Below, one piece after another: positions 18,045-26,630 of a stretch of 64,000 nucleotides of DNA. Position 1 is the first letter of the stretch; each line of letters starts with the position of its first letter. Source of the stretch: Zavarzinia compransoris (GTDB lineage: Bacteria; Pseudomonadota; Alphaproteobacteria; Zavarziniales; Zavarziniaceae); contig NZ_QGLF01000001.1 in the NCBI RefSeq assembly GCF_003173055.1, forward strand, positions 1,061,085 through 1,125,084. The letters run 5' to 3'. Made by a program: the position numbers and the translations under genes. The notes beneath the pieces are model-generated. The model saw only the letters and a list, made by a program, of their open reading frames with translations, had not been told where the DNA came from and did no database searches.

Positions 18045-18974
18045 ATGACCGCCGAAATGATCCTGCCCATGGTGCTGACCGTGATCGCGGCGGCCACCCC
18101 CCTGCTGCTGGCCGCGATCGGCGAGCTGGTCACGGAAAAGGCCGGCGTCCTGAACCTCGGGGTCGAGGGCATGATGCTGGCGGGCGCCGTCATCGCCTTC
18201 GCCACCACGGTGGGCACCGGCAGCGCCACGCTCGGCATCTTCGCCGCCATGGTCGCCGGCATCGTCATGTCGCTCGCCTTCGGCGTCCTCACCCTCACCC
18301 TGATGGCCAATCAGGTGGCGACCGGGCTTGCCCTCACCATCTTCGGCATCGGCCTGTCATCCCTGATCGGCAGCAGTTACATCGGCACGCCGGTGACGAA
18401 GCTCGCCACCCTGGCGATCCCGGGCGTTTCCGATATTCCGGTGCTCGGCCCCCTGCTCTTCGGCCATGACGTGCTGGTCTATGCTTCGGTGGCGCTCACC
18501 GTCGCGGTCGCCTGGTTCCTGAAATCGACGCGCAAGGGCCTGATCCTGCGCGCGGTCGGCGAGTCCGACCTTTCGGCCCATTCGATCGGCTATGACGTCA
18601 TTCGCGTCCGCTATTTCGCGGTCATGTTCGGCGGCCTGTGCTCCGGGCTGGCCGGGGCCTATCTCTCGCTTTCCTATACGCCCATGTGGGTGGAGGGGAT
18701 GACGGCCGGGCGCGGCTGGATCGCGCTCGCCCTGGTCGCCTTCGCCTCGTGGCGGCCGTGGCGGGTGCTGGGCGGCGCCTATATTTTCGGCGGCGTCACC
18801 ATCCTGCAGCTTTACCTCCAGGGCGCCGGCGGCATCGGCGTGCCCGCCCAGGTGATGAACATGCTGCCCTATCTCGCCACCATCATCGTTCTTACCGTGA
18901 TTTCGGCCGGACCCTGGCGGGGCCGGCTGGATGCCCCGGCCTGCCTCGGCAAGCCGTTCCGGCCCGCAAGCTGA
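18045..18974 (+). CDS. Nucleoside/simple-sugar ABC importer permease 2
   Basis: 309 residues, about eight membrane helices, BPD_transp_2 family. [12 protein letters not shown] near residue 38 and the [21 protein letters not shown] coupling loop identify it as the smaller permease partner. ATG 18045 sits two bases after the first permease stop. The same frame is open far upstream inside the first permease gene, but that part is an overprinted reading of coding DNA. The binding-protein gene follows 25 bp later. Confidence 0.93.
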   Translation: MTAEMILPMVLTVIAAATPLLLAAIGELVTEKAGVLNLGVEGMMLAGAVIAFATTVGTGSATLGIFAAMVAGIVMSLAFGVLTLTLMANQVATGLALTIFGIGLSSLIGSSYIGTPVTKLATLAIPGVSDIPVLGPLLFGHDVLVYASVALTVAVAWFLKSTRKGLILRAVGESDLSAHSIGYDVIRVRYFAVMFGGLCSGLAGAYLSLSYTPMWVEGMTAGRGWIALALVAFASWRPWRVLGGAYIFGGVTILQLYLQGAGGIGVPAQVMNMLPYLATIIVLTVISAGPWRGRLDAPACLGKPFRPAS

Positions 18975-18999
18975 CCCACCCCATCCGCTGGAGCTAGAG

Positions 19000-20088
19000 A
19001 TGATCCGTCCCCTCGATCGCCGAACTTTCCTTGCCGGCACGGCCGCGGCCGCCGGCCTGACCCTGGCGTCCGGCCCGTTCAAGGCGGCGAGCGCGGCCGA
19101 TCCCCTGAAGATCGGCTTCGTCTATGTCGGCCCGATCGGCGACTTCGGCTGGACCCACGGCCACGACCTGGGCCGCAAGGCCGTCGAGACCAAGTTCGGC
19201 GACAAGGTGAAGACCACCTATGTCGAGAATGTCGCCGAAGGCCCGGACGCCGAGCGCGTGATCCGCAAGCTGGCCGCCGACGGCAACAAGCTGATCTTCA
19301 CCACCTCCTTCGGTTACATGGAACCGACCCTGAAGGTGGCAAAGACTTTCCCCAACGTCTTCTTCGAACATGCCACCGGCTTCAAGACCGCGCCCAATGT
19401 CTCGGTCTATAATTCCCGCTTCTACGAGGGCCGGGCCGTGGTCGGCCATCTGGCCGGCAGCCTGACCAAGACCGGCAAGATCGGCTATATCGCCTCGGTG
19501 CCGATCCCGGAAGTGGTGATGGGCATCAATGCGACCGCGATCTGGGCCCGCAAGGTCCGCCCGGACGCCGAAGTGAAAGTGGTCTGGATCAATTCCTGGT
19601 ACGACCCGGGCAAGGAAGGCGATGCCGCCAAGGCCCTGATCGACCAGGGCGTCGACATCATCACCCAGCACACCGACAGCCCGGCGCCCTTGCAGATCGC
19701 CGAACAGCGCGGCGTCCTCGGCGTCGGCCAGGCGTCCGACATGAAGGCTTTCGCGCCCAAGTCCCAGCTCACCGCCATCGTCGACGAATGGGGCCCCTAT
19801 TACGTCGAACGCACCCAGGCGGTGCTGGACGGCGCCTGGAAGACCTCCGACACCTGGCACGGCCTGAAGGAAGGCTTCCTCACCCTCTCGCCCTATGGCG
19901 ATGCCGTGCCGGAAGCGCTGCGCGCCTCCGCCGATGCCATCAAGAACGGCATCATCGACGGTTCGATCCATCCCTTCACCGGCCCGATCAAGAACGACAA
20001 GGGCGAGATCAAGGTCGCCGACGGCGCCAAGCTGTCGGACGGCGACATGCTCGGCATGAACTGGTACGTCGAAGGCGTTTCGGCGTAA
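19000..20088 (+). CDS. BMP family nucleoside-binding protein of the ABC importer
   Basis: 362 residues, Tat-like signal (MIRPLDRRTFLAGTAAAAGLTL, cleavage after the SAAD region) and a BmpA/PnrA fold. Motifs include FVYVGPIGDFGWTHGHDLG, TTSFGYMEPTLKVAKTFPNVFFEHATGFK and the C-terminal HPFTGPIKNDKGEIKVADG. In family members a purine nucleoside is stacked between aromatic residues. The aromatic-rich FGW and related segments are present here, and the guanine and adenine deaminases next door support a purine ligand. ATG 19000 follows GGAGCTAGAG. Confidence 0.93.
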   Translation: MIRPLDRRTFLAGTAAAAGLTLASGPFKAASAADPLKIGFVYVGPIGDFGWTHGHDLGRKAVETKFGDKVKTTYVENVAEGPDAERVIRKLAADGNKLIFTTSFGYMEPTLKVAKTFPNVFFEHATGFKTAPNVSVYNSRFYEGRAVVGHLAGSLTKTGKIGYIASVPIPEVVMGINATAIWARKVRPDAEVKVVWINSWYDPGKEGDAAKALIDQGVDIITQHTDSPAPLQIAEQRGVLGVGQASDMKAFAPKSQLTAIVDEWGPYYVERTQAVLDGAWKTSDTWHGLKEGFLTLSPYGDAVPEALRASADAIKNGIIDGSIHPFTGPIKNDKGEIKVADGAKLSDGDMLGMNWYVEGVSA

Positions 20089-20100
20089 TCTCCCGCCCTC

Positions 20101-20125
20101 GCCCCCGGCCCCTGCGGCCGGGGGC
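20101..20125 (+). promoter_or_regulatory. Intercistronic hairpin between the BMP gene and guaD
   Basis: A 10-bp perfect stem GCCCCCGGCC/GGCCGGGGGC with a CCTGC loop lies 12 bp after the binding-protein stop and abuts an ATG at 20126. There is no T-run. It could stabilise the upstream transcript or lower guaD expression. Its position argues against the ATG at 20126 as the guaD start. Confidence 0.65.
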
Positions 20126-20149
20126 ATGGCCGCCCATTCCGGAAACCGC

Positions 20150-21454
20150 ATGATGCCCGCCCCCCGCGCCCTGCGTGGCCGCCTGCTCGACTTCACCGCC
20201 GATCCGGCCGCCGCCGGCTCGGGCGCCCTGCGTTACATCGAGGACGGCGTCCTGGTGATGGCCGGCGGGCGCATCATCGACCGCGGCCCGGCGGCCGAGA
20301 TCCTGCCCGACCTCGGCACCATGCCGATCGACGACCATGCCGGGCGGCTGATCCTGCCCGGCTTCATCGACCTCCATATCCATTATCCGCAAAGCCGGGT
20401 GATCGGCGCCTTCGGCACCCAGCTCATGGACTGGCTGGAACGCTATACATTCCCCGAGGAATCGCGCCTCGCCGATCCGGACGTGGCGGCGCAGATGGCC
20501 CGCTTCTTCATCGACGAGCTGCTGGCGAACGGCACCACCACCGCCGCGGTCTACGGCACCGTCCATGCCGCCGCGACCGACGCTTTCTTCGAGGCGAGCC
20601 GGCAGGCGAACACCCGCATGATCGCGGGCAAATCCATGATGGACCGCAATGCCCCACCCTGGCTGATGGACACCGCCCAGGGCGCCTATGATTCAGTGAA
20701 GGACCTGATCACCCGCTGGCACGGCAACGGCCGCCAGATGTATGTGGTAACGCCGCGCTTCGCTATCACTTCGACCGACGAGCAGTTGGCGGCCTGCGCC
20801 GCCCTGATCGGCGAATTCCCCGACACCTTCCTCCAGACCCATCTGTCGGAGAACGACAAGGAAATCGCCTTCGTCCGCGAGATCTACCCCTGGGCGAAGA
20901 ATTATGCCGACGTCTATCGCCACTTCGGACTGATGGGCCCCCGCGCCCTCTTCGGCCATTCCATCCATCTCGACGACAGCGAGGTGGCGATGCTGGCGGA
21001 AAGCGGGGCCGCCGCCGTGTTCTGCCCGACCTCCAACACCTTCCTCGGTTCCGGCCTGTTCGACCGCGACCGGCTGGCGGCGGGCGGGGTGAAGATCGGC
21101 CTGGCCACCGATGTCGGCGGCGGCACGTCCTATTCCATGCTGGAAACCGCGGGCGAGGCCTATAAGGTGCTGCAATTGCGCCGCCAGACCCTGCGCCCCC
21201 TGGACGCCTTCCACATGATGACCCGGGGCAATGCCGAGGTGCTGGGCCTCGGCCATCTGATCGGCACCCTGGAGACCGGCAGCGAGGCGGATGTCGTCGT
21301 CCTCGACGCCCGGGCGACACCGGCCATGGCCCACCGCATGACCGCCGTCGACGGCGATCTCGAACAGGAACTCTTCGTCCTGATGATCATGGGCGACGAC
21401 CGCTCGGTCGCCGCCACCTATGTCGCGGGCGAACGCGCGGTCAGGCCGCGATAA
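20150..21454 (+). CDS. guaD: Guanine deaminase
   Basis: 434 residues; converts guanine to xanthine. Amidohydrolase metal ligands are visible: H76-x-H78 in FIDLHIHYPQ, His in QTHLSEN, His in LFGHSIHL and Asp in LATDVGGGTS. The N-terminal MMPAPRALRG...ALRYIEDGVLVM matches the GuaD family, supporting the start at 20150 (after GGAAACCGC) over 20126, which directly follows a hairpin. It is the last gene of the nucleoside-importer operon. Its final 14 bp overlap the end of the convergent adenine deaminase gene. Confidence 0.95.
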   Translation: MMPAPRALRGRLLDFTADPAAAGSGALRYIEDGVLVMAGGRIIDRGPAAEILPDLGTMPIDDHAGRLILPGFIDLHIHYPQSRVIGAFGTQLMDWLERYTFPEESRLADPDVAAQMARFFIDELLANGTTTAAVYGTVHAAATDAFFEASRQANTRMIAGKSMMDRNAPPWLMDTAQGAYDSVKDLITRWHGNGRQMYVVTPRFAITSTDEQLAACAALIGEFPDTFLQTHLSENDKEIAFVREIYPWAKNYADVYRHFGLMGPRALFGHSIHLDDSEVAMLAESGAAAVFCPTSNTFLGSGLFDRDRLAAGGVKIGLATDVGGGTSYSMLETAGEAYKVLQLRRQTLRPLDAFHMMTRGNAEVLGLGHLIGTLETGSEADVVVLDARATPAMAHRMTAVDGDLEQELFVLMIMGDDRSVAATYVAGERAVRPR

Positions 21455-23153
21455 GCTCGAAGCGGTCGACATCGACGACGCCGTGGTCGGTGATCTTCAG
21501 GTGCGGGATCACCGGCAGCGGCAGGAAGGCCAGTTGCAGGAAGGGTTCCGGCAAGGGGCAGCCCATCTCGCGGATCACTTGGCGCAGCGCCAGAAGATCG
21601 CCGCGCACCCCTTCGAACGGCTTCAGCGAAATGAGGCCGGCCATGGGCAGGGCCAGTTCGCCCGCCACCCGGCCGTCGACCACCGCGACGAAGCCGCCGC
21701 CGATCTCGATCAGGCGGTTGACCGCCGCCGCCATGTCGGCATCGTCGCCGCCGACGACGCAGACATTGTGGCTGTCATGCCCGACCGAGGACGCGAGCGC
21801 GCCGCGCGCCAGGCCGAAGCCCTTGACGAAGCCGCGCCCGATATTGCGGTTCTTGCCGTGGCGGGCGACGACGCAGACCTTGAGCACGTCCTTCCCGGGA
21901 TCCGGCAGCCGCTCGCCGTTCCGGTAGGGCAGGCTCAGGGTCAGGTGCTGGGTGACCACGCTGCCGACGTCGATGCCGATCACCGGCCCGCCGGGGCCCT
22001 GCGCCCGGACGATGAAATCCGCCGCCTGCACCGGCTCCAGCTTCATCGAATCGAGGCCGATCGGCGGCGGCAGGATGCGCGACGCGAAGAGTTCCGGGGT
22101 GACCATGCGCCCGGCCGAGATCACGCTGTGAACGTCGCAGGTTTCAAGATCGTTGAGCAGGGCGATATCGGCGCGGCGCCCGGGCGCGATCACGCCCCGG
22201 TCGCGCAAGCCGAAGCCCTGCGCCGCCGACCAGGAGGCGGTGCGATAGGCATGGGCCATAGGCACGCCGGCCCGGATGGCACGGCGGATCAAGTGGTCGA
22301 TATGGCCTTCCTCGTGGATATCCAGGGGATTGCGGTCATCGGTGCAGAAGGCGAGGAAGGACGAGGTATCAGCGGTGATCAGCGGCGACAGCGTGTCGAC
22401 ATCCTTGCACACCGTGCCCTCGCGGATCAGGACCTGCATGCCTTTCCGCAGCTTTTCCCGCGCCTCGGCCAGGCTGGTCGTCTCGTGGCAGTTGCGGATG
22501 CCGCAGGCGAGATAGGCATTGAGGTCGCGGCCCGACAGCATGGGCGAATGGCCGTCGATATGGCAGCCCTCGAAGGCCGCGAGCTTGGCCAGCACGTCCG
22601 GATCCTTGTGGAGGACGCCGGGCACATTCATGAATTCGGCCAGGCCGATCGAATGCCGGTGCCCTTTGTAACGCACCAGATCATCGGCAGTCAGGGTGGC
22701 GCCGGCGGTTTCGAGGTGGGTCGCCGGCACGCAGGACGACAATTGCACCTTGAGGTCGATCACCGTGCCGGCGGCCGCCTCGAGAAAATAGTCGAGGCCG
22801 GCGGTGCCCAGCACGTTGCAGATCTCATGCGGGTCGCAGATCGCCGTAGTGGTGCCGCGCGGCAGGACGCAGCGGTCGAATTCCCCGGGCGAGATCAGGC
22901 AGGATTCGACATGGACATGGGTATCGATGAAGCCCGGCACGCAGGTCAGGCCGCGGCCGTCGATCTCCAGCTTGCCGCGATAGCCCTCATAGGTGCCGAC
23001 GATGCGGTCGCCGCAGATGGCGATGTCGCCCTCCGCCACTTCCGCCGTGAAGACATTGAGGAAACGGGTGTCGCGGATGACGATATCCGCCTCCGTCCGC
23101 CCCATGGCCTGGTCGATCATGCGTTCGAGGAAGCTCGTGTCGTATTTCGCCAT
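21441..23153 (-). CDS. ade: Adenine deaminase
   Basis: 570 residues; deaminates adenine to hypoxanthine. Metal-binding H79-x-H81 occurs in PGFIDTHVHVESC. Further signatures are PRGTTTAICDPHEICNVLG, EFMNVPGVL, IDGHSP, FCTDDRNP and the C-terminal HDSHNVCVVGGDDADM, together diagnostic for the Ade family. ATG 23153 is chosen because the upstream in-frame extension shows no homology and includes the intergenic gap. The stop lies inside the 3' end of guaD (14-bp convergent overlap), linking the two purine deaminases physically. Confidence 0.95.
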   Translation of the reverse strand: MAKYDTSFLERMIDQAMGRTEADIVIRDTRFLNVFTAEVAEGDIAICGDRIVGTYEGYRGKLEIDGRGLTCVPGFIDTHVHVESCLISPGEFDRCVLPRGTTTAICDPHEICNVLGTAGLDYFLEAAAGTVIDLKVQLSSCVPATHLETAGATLTADDLVRYKGHRHSIGLAEFMNVPGVLHKDPDVLAKLAAFEGCHIDGHSPMLSGRDLNAYLACGIRNCHETTSLAEAREKLRKGMQVLIREGTVCKDVDTLSPLITADTSSFLAFCTDDRNPLDIHEEGHIDHLIRRAIRAGVPMAHAYRTASWSAAQGFGLRDRGVIAPGRRADIALLNDLETCDVHSVISAGRMVTPELFASRILPPPIGLDSMKLEPVQAADFIVRAQGPGGPVIGIDVGSVVTQHLTLSLPYRNGERLPDPGKDVLKVCVVARHGKNRNIGRGFVKGFGLARGALASSVGHDSHNVCVVGGDDADMAAAVNRLIEIGGGFVAVVDGRVAGELALPMAGLISLKPFEGVRGDLLALRQVIREMGCPLPEPFLQLAFLPLPVIPHLKITDHGVVDVDRFELIAA

Positions 23154-23212
23154 GGCCGCACCCTTTACTGCTACAGGCTTCAATATACGACGGAACGACG
23201 GATTTGCGCCCC

Positions 23213-23755
23213 CTATCGCGCGGCCGACAGGGTTGCAAGCCCCTGTTCGACGATGGCCCGCGCCCGGGGCAGCAGGGCGGCCGCGACGGCGGAACCGCCG
23301 GCAGCATCGGCCAGCACGTCGAGCACCGCCAGCTTCTCGCGCAGGTAGGTCGCGGCGAAGATGGGGTCGCGCTCGACCACGGTCGCGGTATTGTCGATCA
23401 GGTCGGCCAGTTTCACCGCCTTGGCGCGCACCGGGGCCGCCGCCAGATGGGCGCATTCCTGCGCTTTCCGCGCCTCGCGGTCGCCTGCGCCCGAAGCCTC
23501 GGGCTTGGTCAGCCAGGAGACGAGTTCCGCCACCTCGGGGCCGAAATCTACCTCGATCGCGGCCAGGGGCACGCCCGTATCCTCGACCACATCGTGCAGC
23601 CAGGCGGCGGCGATCATCGCCGCATCGCCGCCCGCCGCCGCGACCAGTGCGGCGACGGCGGCCGGATGCTCGATATAGGGGGCACCGGTATATTTCCGCC
23701 GCTGGCCGGCGGCGGCATGGGCCCTGGTGGCGAAGGCCTTCGCGGCTTCGATCAT
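23213..23755 (-). CDS. HD-domain hydrolase resembling small alarmone hydrolases (Mesh1/SpoT-like)
   Basis: 180 residues. The motifs of ppGpp hydrolases are present in order: RRKYTGAPYIEHP (about 19-31), AAWLHDVVEDTG (about 50-61, metal-binding HD), VDFGPEVAELVSWLTKP, and KAVKLADLIDN (about 110-120). No synthetase, TGS or ACT domain is attached, and the length equals stand-alone small alarmone hydrolases. Start ATG 23755 overlaps the upstream gene's stop as ATGA, so it is the third gene of the VanW operon. A related nucleotide hydrolase activity is the alternative. Confidence 0.82.
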   Translation of the reverse strand: MIEAAKAFATRAHAAAGQRRKYTGAPYIEHPAAVAALVAAAGGDAAMIAAAWLHDVVEDTGVPLAAIEVDFGPEVAELVSWLTKPEASGAGDREARKAQECAHLAAAPVRAKAVKLADLIDNTATVVERDPIFAATYLREKLAVLDVLADAAGGSAVAAALLPRARAIVEQGLATLSAAR

Positions 23756-24822
23756 GATCTGCCTCCGGCGGCAGGGGTCGGGAAACGGCGGGCCGGGCGG
23801 GCGGGGTCGAAGGCGGACAGGGGCTGCCAGTCGCCGGGCGCCAGTCCCGCCCCCTCGGTCGCATAGAGGGTGACGCCATTCGCCAGCGCCTGCAACAGGC
23901 GGCGCGGCTGGGCGGTCATGGCCGCCGGGTGCAGGATGGCGCCGATCCCGTCCAGCCAGCCGGGACCGAAGGCGCGCCTTTCGATCGCCACCCCCGCCCA
24001 TGCCCCGGGCTCGAGGTCGGGACCGAAGACGATCAGAGGGTCGGCCAGTCCACGCGCCAGGGCCCGCGCCACGGCCAATCCGTTCCGCCCGATCGCCGGC
24101 CCGAGAAAGGCGACCCGGCCCCCGGGGGCGGCCGCCAGCGGCGCCGGCCGCGCCCAGTCGAGAGGCAGCGCCCGGCCGGGAAACAGGCCGGCGATGCCGT
24201 GGTGAGGGGTCACCAGGCGCGCGGCCCCGGCCAGCCCCGCCGCCTCGTCCCGCACCAGGTCGCCGGGGGCGCGGAAATCGCTCAGGCTGGGGCTGGCGCC
24301 CTCGGCCAGGGCCAGGGCATCCAGGCGTTCGTGCAGGGCGGCCAGGGGATAGCGCACCATCAGCACATCGTAGCGCCGCCCGCCCAGCACCCCCGCCCGC
24401 GCCGCGAAGGGCAGGAAGCGCTGGTCGATGACCAGCCGGTCGGCGTGATAGTCGAGCCGGCGCAGCAAAGCCTCGAACACCTGCCGGTCGTGGCGGAGAT
24501 AGGCCGGCTGGCGCTGCGCCCCCGGGCGGTCGCGGACGATACGCATGGCCAGATGGCGGGCGGCGGCGGCAAGGCCGGCGCCGCGCTCGACCCCGGCCCC
24601 CCAAGCATAGCGGGCATGGCCGAACAGGCCCGGCGCCAGCACCTGATCGCCCTCGCCCCGTTCCCGGGCCAGGAAGGCGCGGAATTCCGGCCAGACCTCG
24701 TCCAGGATGAAGGCGCGGCGGCCGCCCCGGACCAGGGGGGCGCGGGTGCTCATCCCGCAGGCGCCGTTGCCGCAGGTCAGGCAATTGCCCGGCTGATGGT
24801 CGCTGTTGGCAGGCCGGCTCAC
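23752..24822 (-). CDS. Uncharacterised protein with N-terminal Cys cluster, glycosyltransferase-like C-terminal part
   Basis: 356 residues, no signal peptide. The N-terminus holds CLTCGNGACGMS (Cys14, 17, 22), a possible metal or Fe-S site. The middle contains alternating helices and strands (LVIDQRFLPFAARAG, DVLMVRYPLAALHERLDAL). The last third resembles the nucleotide-binding half of GT-B glycosyltransferases (VAFLGPAIGRNGLAVARALARGL...LIVFGPDLEPGAW...GIGAILHPAAMTAQPRRLLQALANGV), an assignment I make by pattern only. It overlaps both neighbours by 4 bp (ATGA), so it is translated with the VanW and HD proteins. Confidence 0.65.
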   Translation of the reverse strand: MSRPANSDHQPGNCLTCGNGACGMSTRAPLVRGGRRAFILDEVWPEFRAFLARERGEGDQVLAPGLFGHARYAWGAGVERGAGLAAAARHLAMRIVRDRPGAQRQPAYLRHDRQVFEALLRRLDYHADRLVIDQRFLPFAARAGVLGGRRYDVLMVRYPLAALHERLDALALAEGASPSLSDFRAPGDLVRDEAAGLAGAARLVTPHHGIAGLFPGRALPLDWARPAPLAAAPGGRVAFLGPAIGRNGLAVARALARGLADPLIVFGPDLEPGAWAGVAIERRAFGPGWLDGIGAILHPAAMTAQPRRLLQALANGVTLYATEGAGLAPGDWQPLSAFDPARPARRFPTPAAGGRS

Positions 24823-25460
24823 GGCAGGCGCCCCAGGCCGACGACCAGTTCGGTCGCGGTCAGGCGGGCGTGCAGCACCACGTCCGCCGGCGCCCGGAAG
24901 CGAAGGTCGATATAATTCCAGAACACGGTCGCATCCTCGCCCGGGGGAAAGGCGGCGCCGGGTACCGGACTGGTATGGCTGTGGCGCTCCAGGATCGCCA
25001 TGCCGGCGGTGCGGGCGACGTGATGCAGGCTGTTGCTCATCTGGCAGATGCCGCCGGCGATCGTAGGAATAATGCAGCCGTGGCGCAATTCCCGCCCGGG
25101 CACGAAGCCCCGCCCCCGGCTGGGCCGGCCGACCTGATGCCAGAAGCCGAACACCTGCCCCCGGCGGATCACCAGCCCGTCGAGACGGCGGGCGACGACG
25201 CGCAGGTTCTCCACCTTGCCCAGTTGCAGGGTCGCCTCCGCCGGATCGACCTCGGCATAGAGCGGTGTGCGGATTTCACAAAGCGGCGCAGCCTCGCCCC
25301 GGAACCGGACCCGGCGGGAGGCGAAGCCGGGCGGGCGCAGGCCATCGCGCAGCAGCCGCGCCAGCATCAGCAATCGCGACTTCAGCCAGAATTCCAGCCG
25401 GGCGGCGGGGGTGAAGGCAGCCTCCGGTGTCAGATCGAACGCCGCCATGGCCGGTTCCAT
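24819..25460 (-). CDS. VanW family protein
   Basis: 213 residues with the VanW domain over most of its length: KVENLRVVARRLDGLVIRRGQVFGFWHQVGRPSRGRGFVPGREL, then IAGGICQMSNSLHHVARTAGMAILERHSHT. The G-G-x-C-Q-x-S motif is the family hallmark. Function is unknown even in the vancomycin-resistance cluster that named it. Unlike the Gram-positive proteins there is no membrane anchor or G5 domain. ATG 25460 begins the operon; a second in-frame ATG is at 25448. The stop overlaps the next gene's start. Confidence 0.85.
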   Translation of the reverse strand: MEPAMAAFDLTPEAAFTPAARLEFWLKSRLLMLARLLRDGLRPPGFASRRVRFRGEAAPLCEIRTPLYAEVDPAEATLQLGKVENLRVVARRLDGLVIRRGQVFGFWHQVGRPSRGRGFVPGRELRHGCIIPTIAGGICQMSNSLHHVARTAGMAILERHSHTSPVPGAAFPPGEDATVFWNYIDLRFRAPADVVLHARLTATELVVGLGRLP

Positions 25461-25547
25461 ACCCTTTTCTCAGGCATGGAAGCAGTGTGGCCCGCTTCGC
25501 CGGTGCCGCCAATGACGGCGATCACACCTGTGCCGGGCGATCCCGGC

Positions 25548-26108
25548 TCAAGCCGCCAGGGGCCGGCGGTAATAGGCGATGAAGAGGCGGAAGGGCGCCA
25601 GCAGCAGCAGGGCGAAGCCGAGCTTCACCGCGAGGTCGCCCGCGGCCCAGCCCAGCCAGGGCAGGCCGGAGAAGGCGAAGGCGGCCGAGAAGAACACTGC
25701 GGTGTCGACCAGCGAGCCGAGCGCCGAGGCGGCGAGCGGCGCCCGCCACCAGGTCTGGCGGCGCAGGCTGTTGAAGACGGTGACGTCCAGCAGCTGGCCG
25801 ACCAGGAAGGCCAGGCCCGAAGCGGCGGCGATGCGCGGCTCCGACAGCACGGCGGACAGGACCACCGCGACCAGGAAGCCGGCATAGACGACCTGCCGCG
25901 CCCCCTTGGCCCCGATCTGCCGGTTGGTCAGATCGGTGACGAAGAAGGCGAGCGGATAGGTGAAGGCACCCCAGGTCAGCCAATCCGCCAGGCCGAAGGG
26001 CTCGAACGGATATTGGACCAGGATGTTCGAAGCGACGACGATCGCGACCATCGCGACGACGGAGAACAGGAAGAACCCCCGATCCGCCTTGCCGATGCCG
26101 TTCATCAT
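25548..26108 (-). CDS. yhhQ: Queuosine precursor transporter (YhhQ/VUT family)
   Basis: 186 residues with about six membrane helices and the family signature LTWGAFTYPLAFFVTDLTNRQIG near the first third, followed by an FLVGQLLDVTVFNSLRR segment. Members import preQ0/preQ1 for tRNA queuosine. A TTG at 26123 is also in frame, but the tandem ATGATG at 26108 preceded by CGAGAGTGACG is the better start. It lies directly downstream of rpmB with only a short gap. No preQ1 riboswitch fits in that gap. Confidence 0.9.
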   Translation of the reverse strand: MMNGIGKADRGFFLFSVVAMVAIVVASNILVQYPFEPFGLADWLTWGAFTYPLAFFVTDLTNRQIGAKGARQVVYAGFLVAVVLSAVLSEPRIAAASGLAFLVGQLLDVTVFNSLRRQTWWRAPLAASALGSLVDTAVFFSAAFAFSGLPWLGWAAGDLAVKLGFALLLLAPFRLFIAYYRRPLAA

Positions 26109-26125
26109 CGTCACTCTCGTCAAGC

Positions 26126-26422
26126 TCAGGCGGCGGCCGCGACTTCGGTGCGCTCGGCGACCAGCTTCTTCAGGCGGCGGGCCTTCAGGGAAAGCTCGGC
26201 GTCGCGCGCCTTCAGCAGGAAACGGTCCAGGCCGCCGTTATGCTCGACCGACCGCAGGGCATTGGCCGAGATGCGGAAGCGGATCGACTGGTTCAGGGCT
26301 TCGCTGATCAGCGAAACATTGACCAGGTTCGGCAGGAACCGGGTACGGGTCTTGTTGTTGGCATGGCTGACGTTGTTGCCAACGAGAACGCCCTTGCCGG
26401 TCAGTTCGCAGCGCCGCGCCAT
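26126..26422 (-). CDS. rpmB: 50S ribosomal protein L28
   Basis: 98 residues. [11 protein letters not shown] at the start and the [15 protein letters not shown] segment identify bacterial L28, which stabilises the large subunit. The alphaproteobacterial C-terminal extension ([19 protein letters not shown]) is present. Start ATG 26422 is fixed by homology; an upstream ATG exists at 26461. The gene stands with yhhQ and not with rpmG, and its promoter must lie in 26423-26630, shared with the divergent reductase gene. Confidence 0.96.
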   Translation of the reverse strand: MARRCELTGKGVLVGNNVSHANNKTRTRFLPNLVNVSLISEALNQSIRFRISANALRSVEHNGGLDRFLLKARDAELSLKARRLKKLVAERTEVAAAA

Positions 26423-26630
26423 GTGTATCTCCCATCGCCTTGCGCAAAAGTGCATCGTCACAGGAGGTTCTCACCCCCCGTGGAAGTCGCGCTTTCTAGA
26501 CCCCGGCGGCCGCTTCGTCAAGGCCCGACACCTGCATAATGCGCGTGGAGCCCTGTCTTCCCGCCATTTGTAGCACGGGGCCGGCAGGCCCATGGTCTTT
26601 TCAGTGCTTCCCCGGTGTGGAGTTGAAACC

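Noticed and set aside
21420-23348. A 642-codon open frame opposite the adenine deaminase gene
   Set aside because: Ade homology on the minus strand is unambiguous; the plus frame has no recognisable domain.
25461-25547. Possible preQ1 or other riboswitch near the queuosine transporter
   Set aside because: The gap lies downstream of the gene and the upstream gap to rpmB is too short; no conserved aptamer sequence seen.
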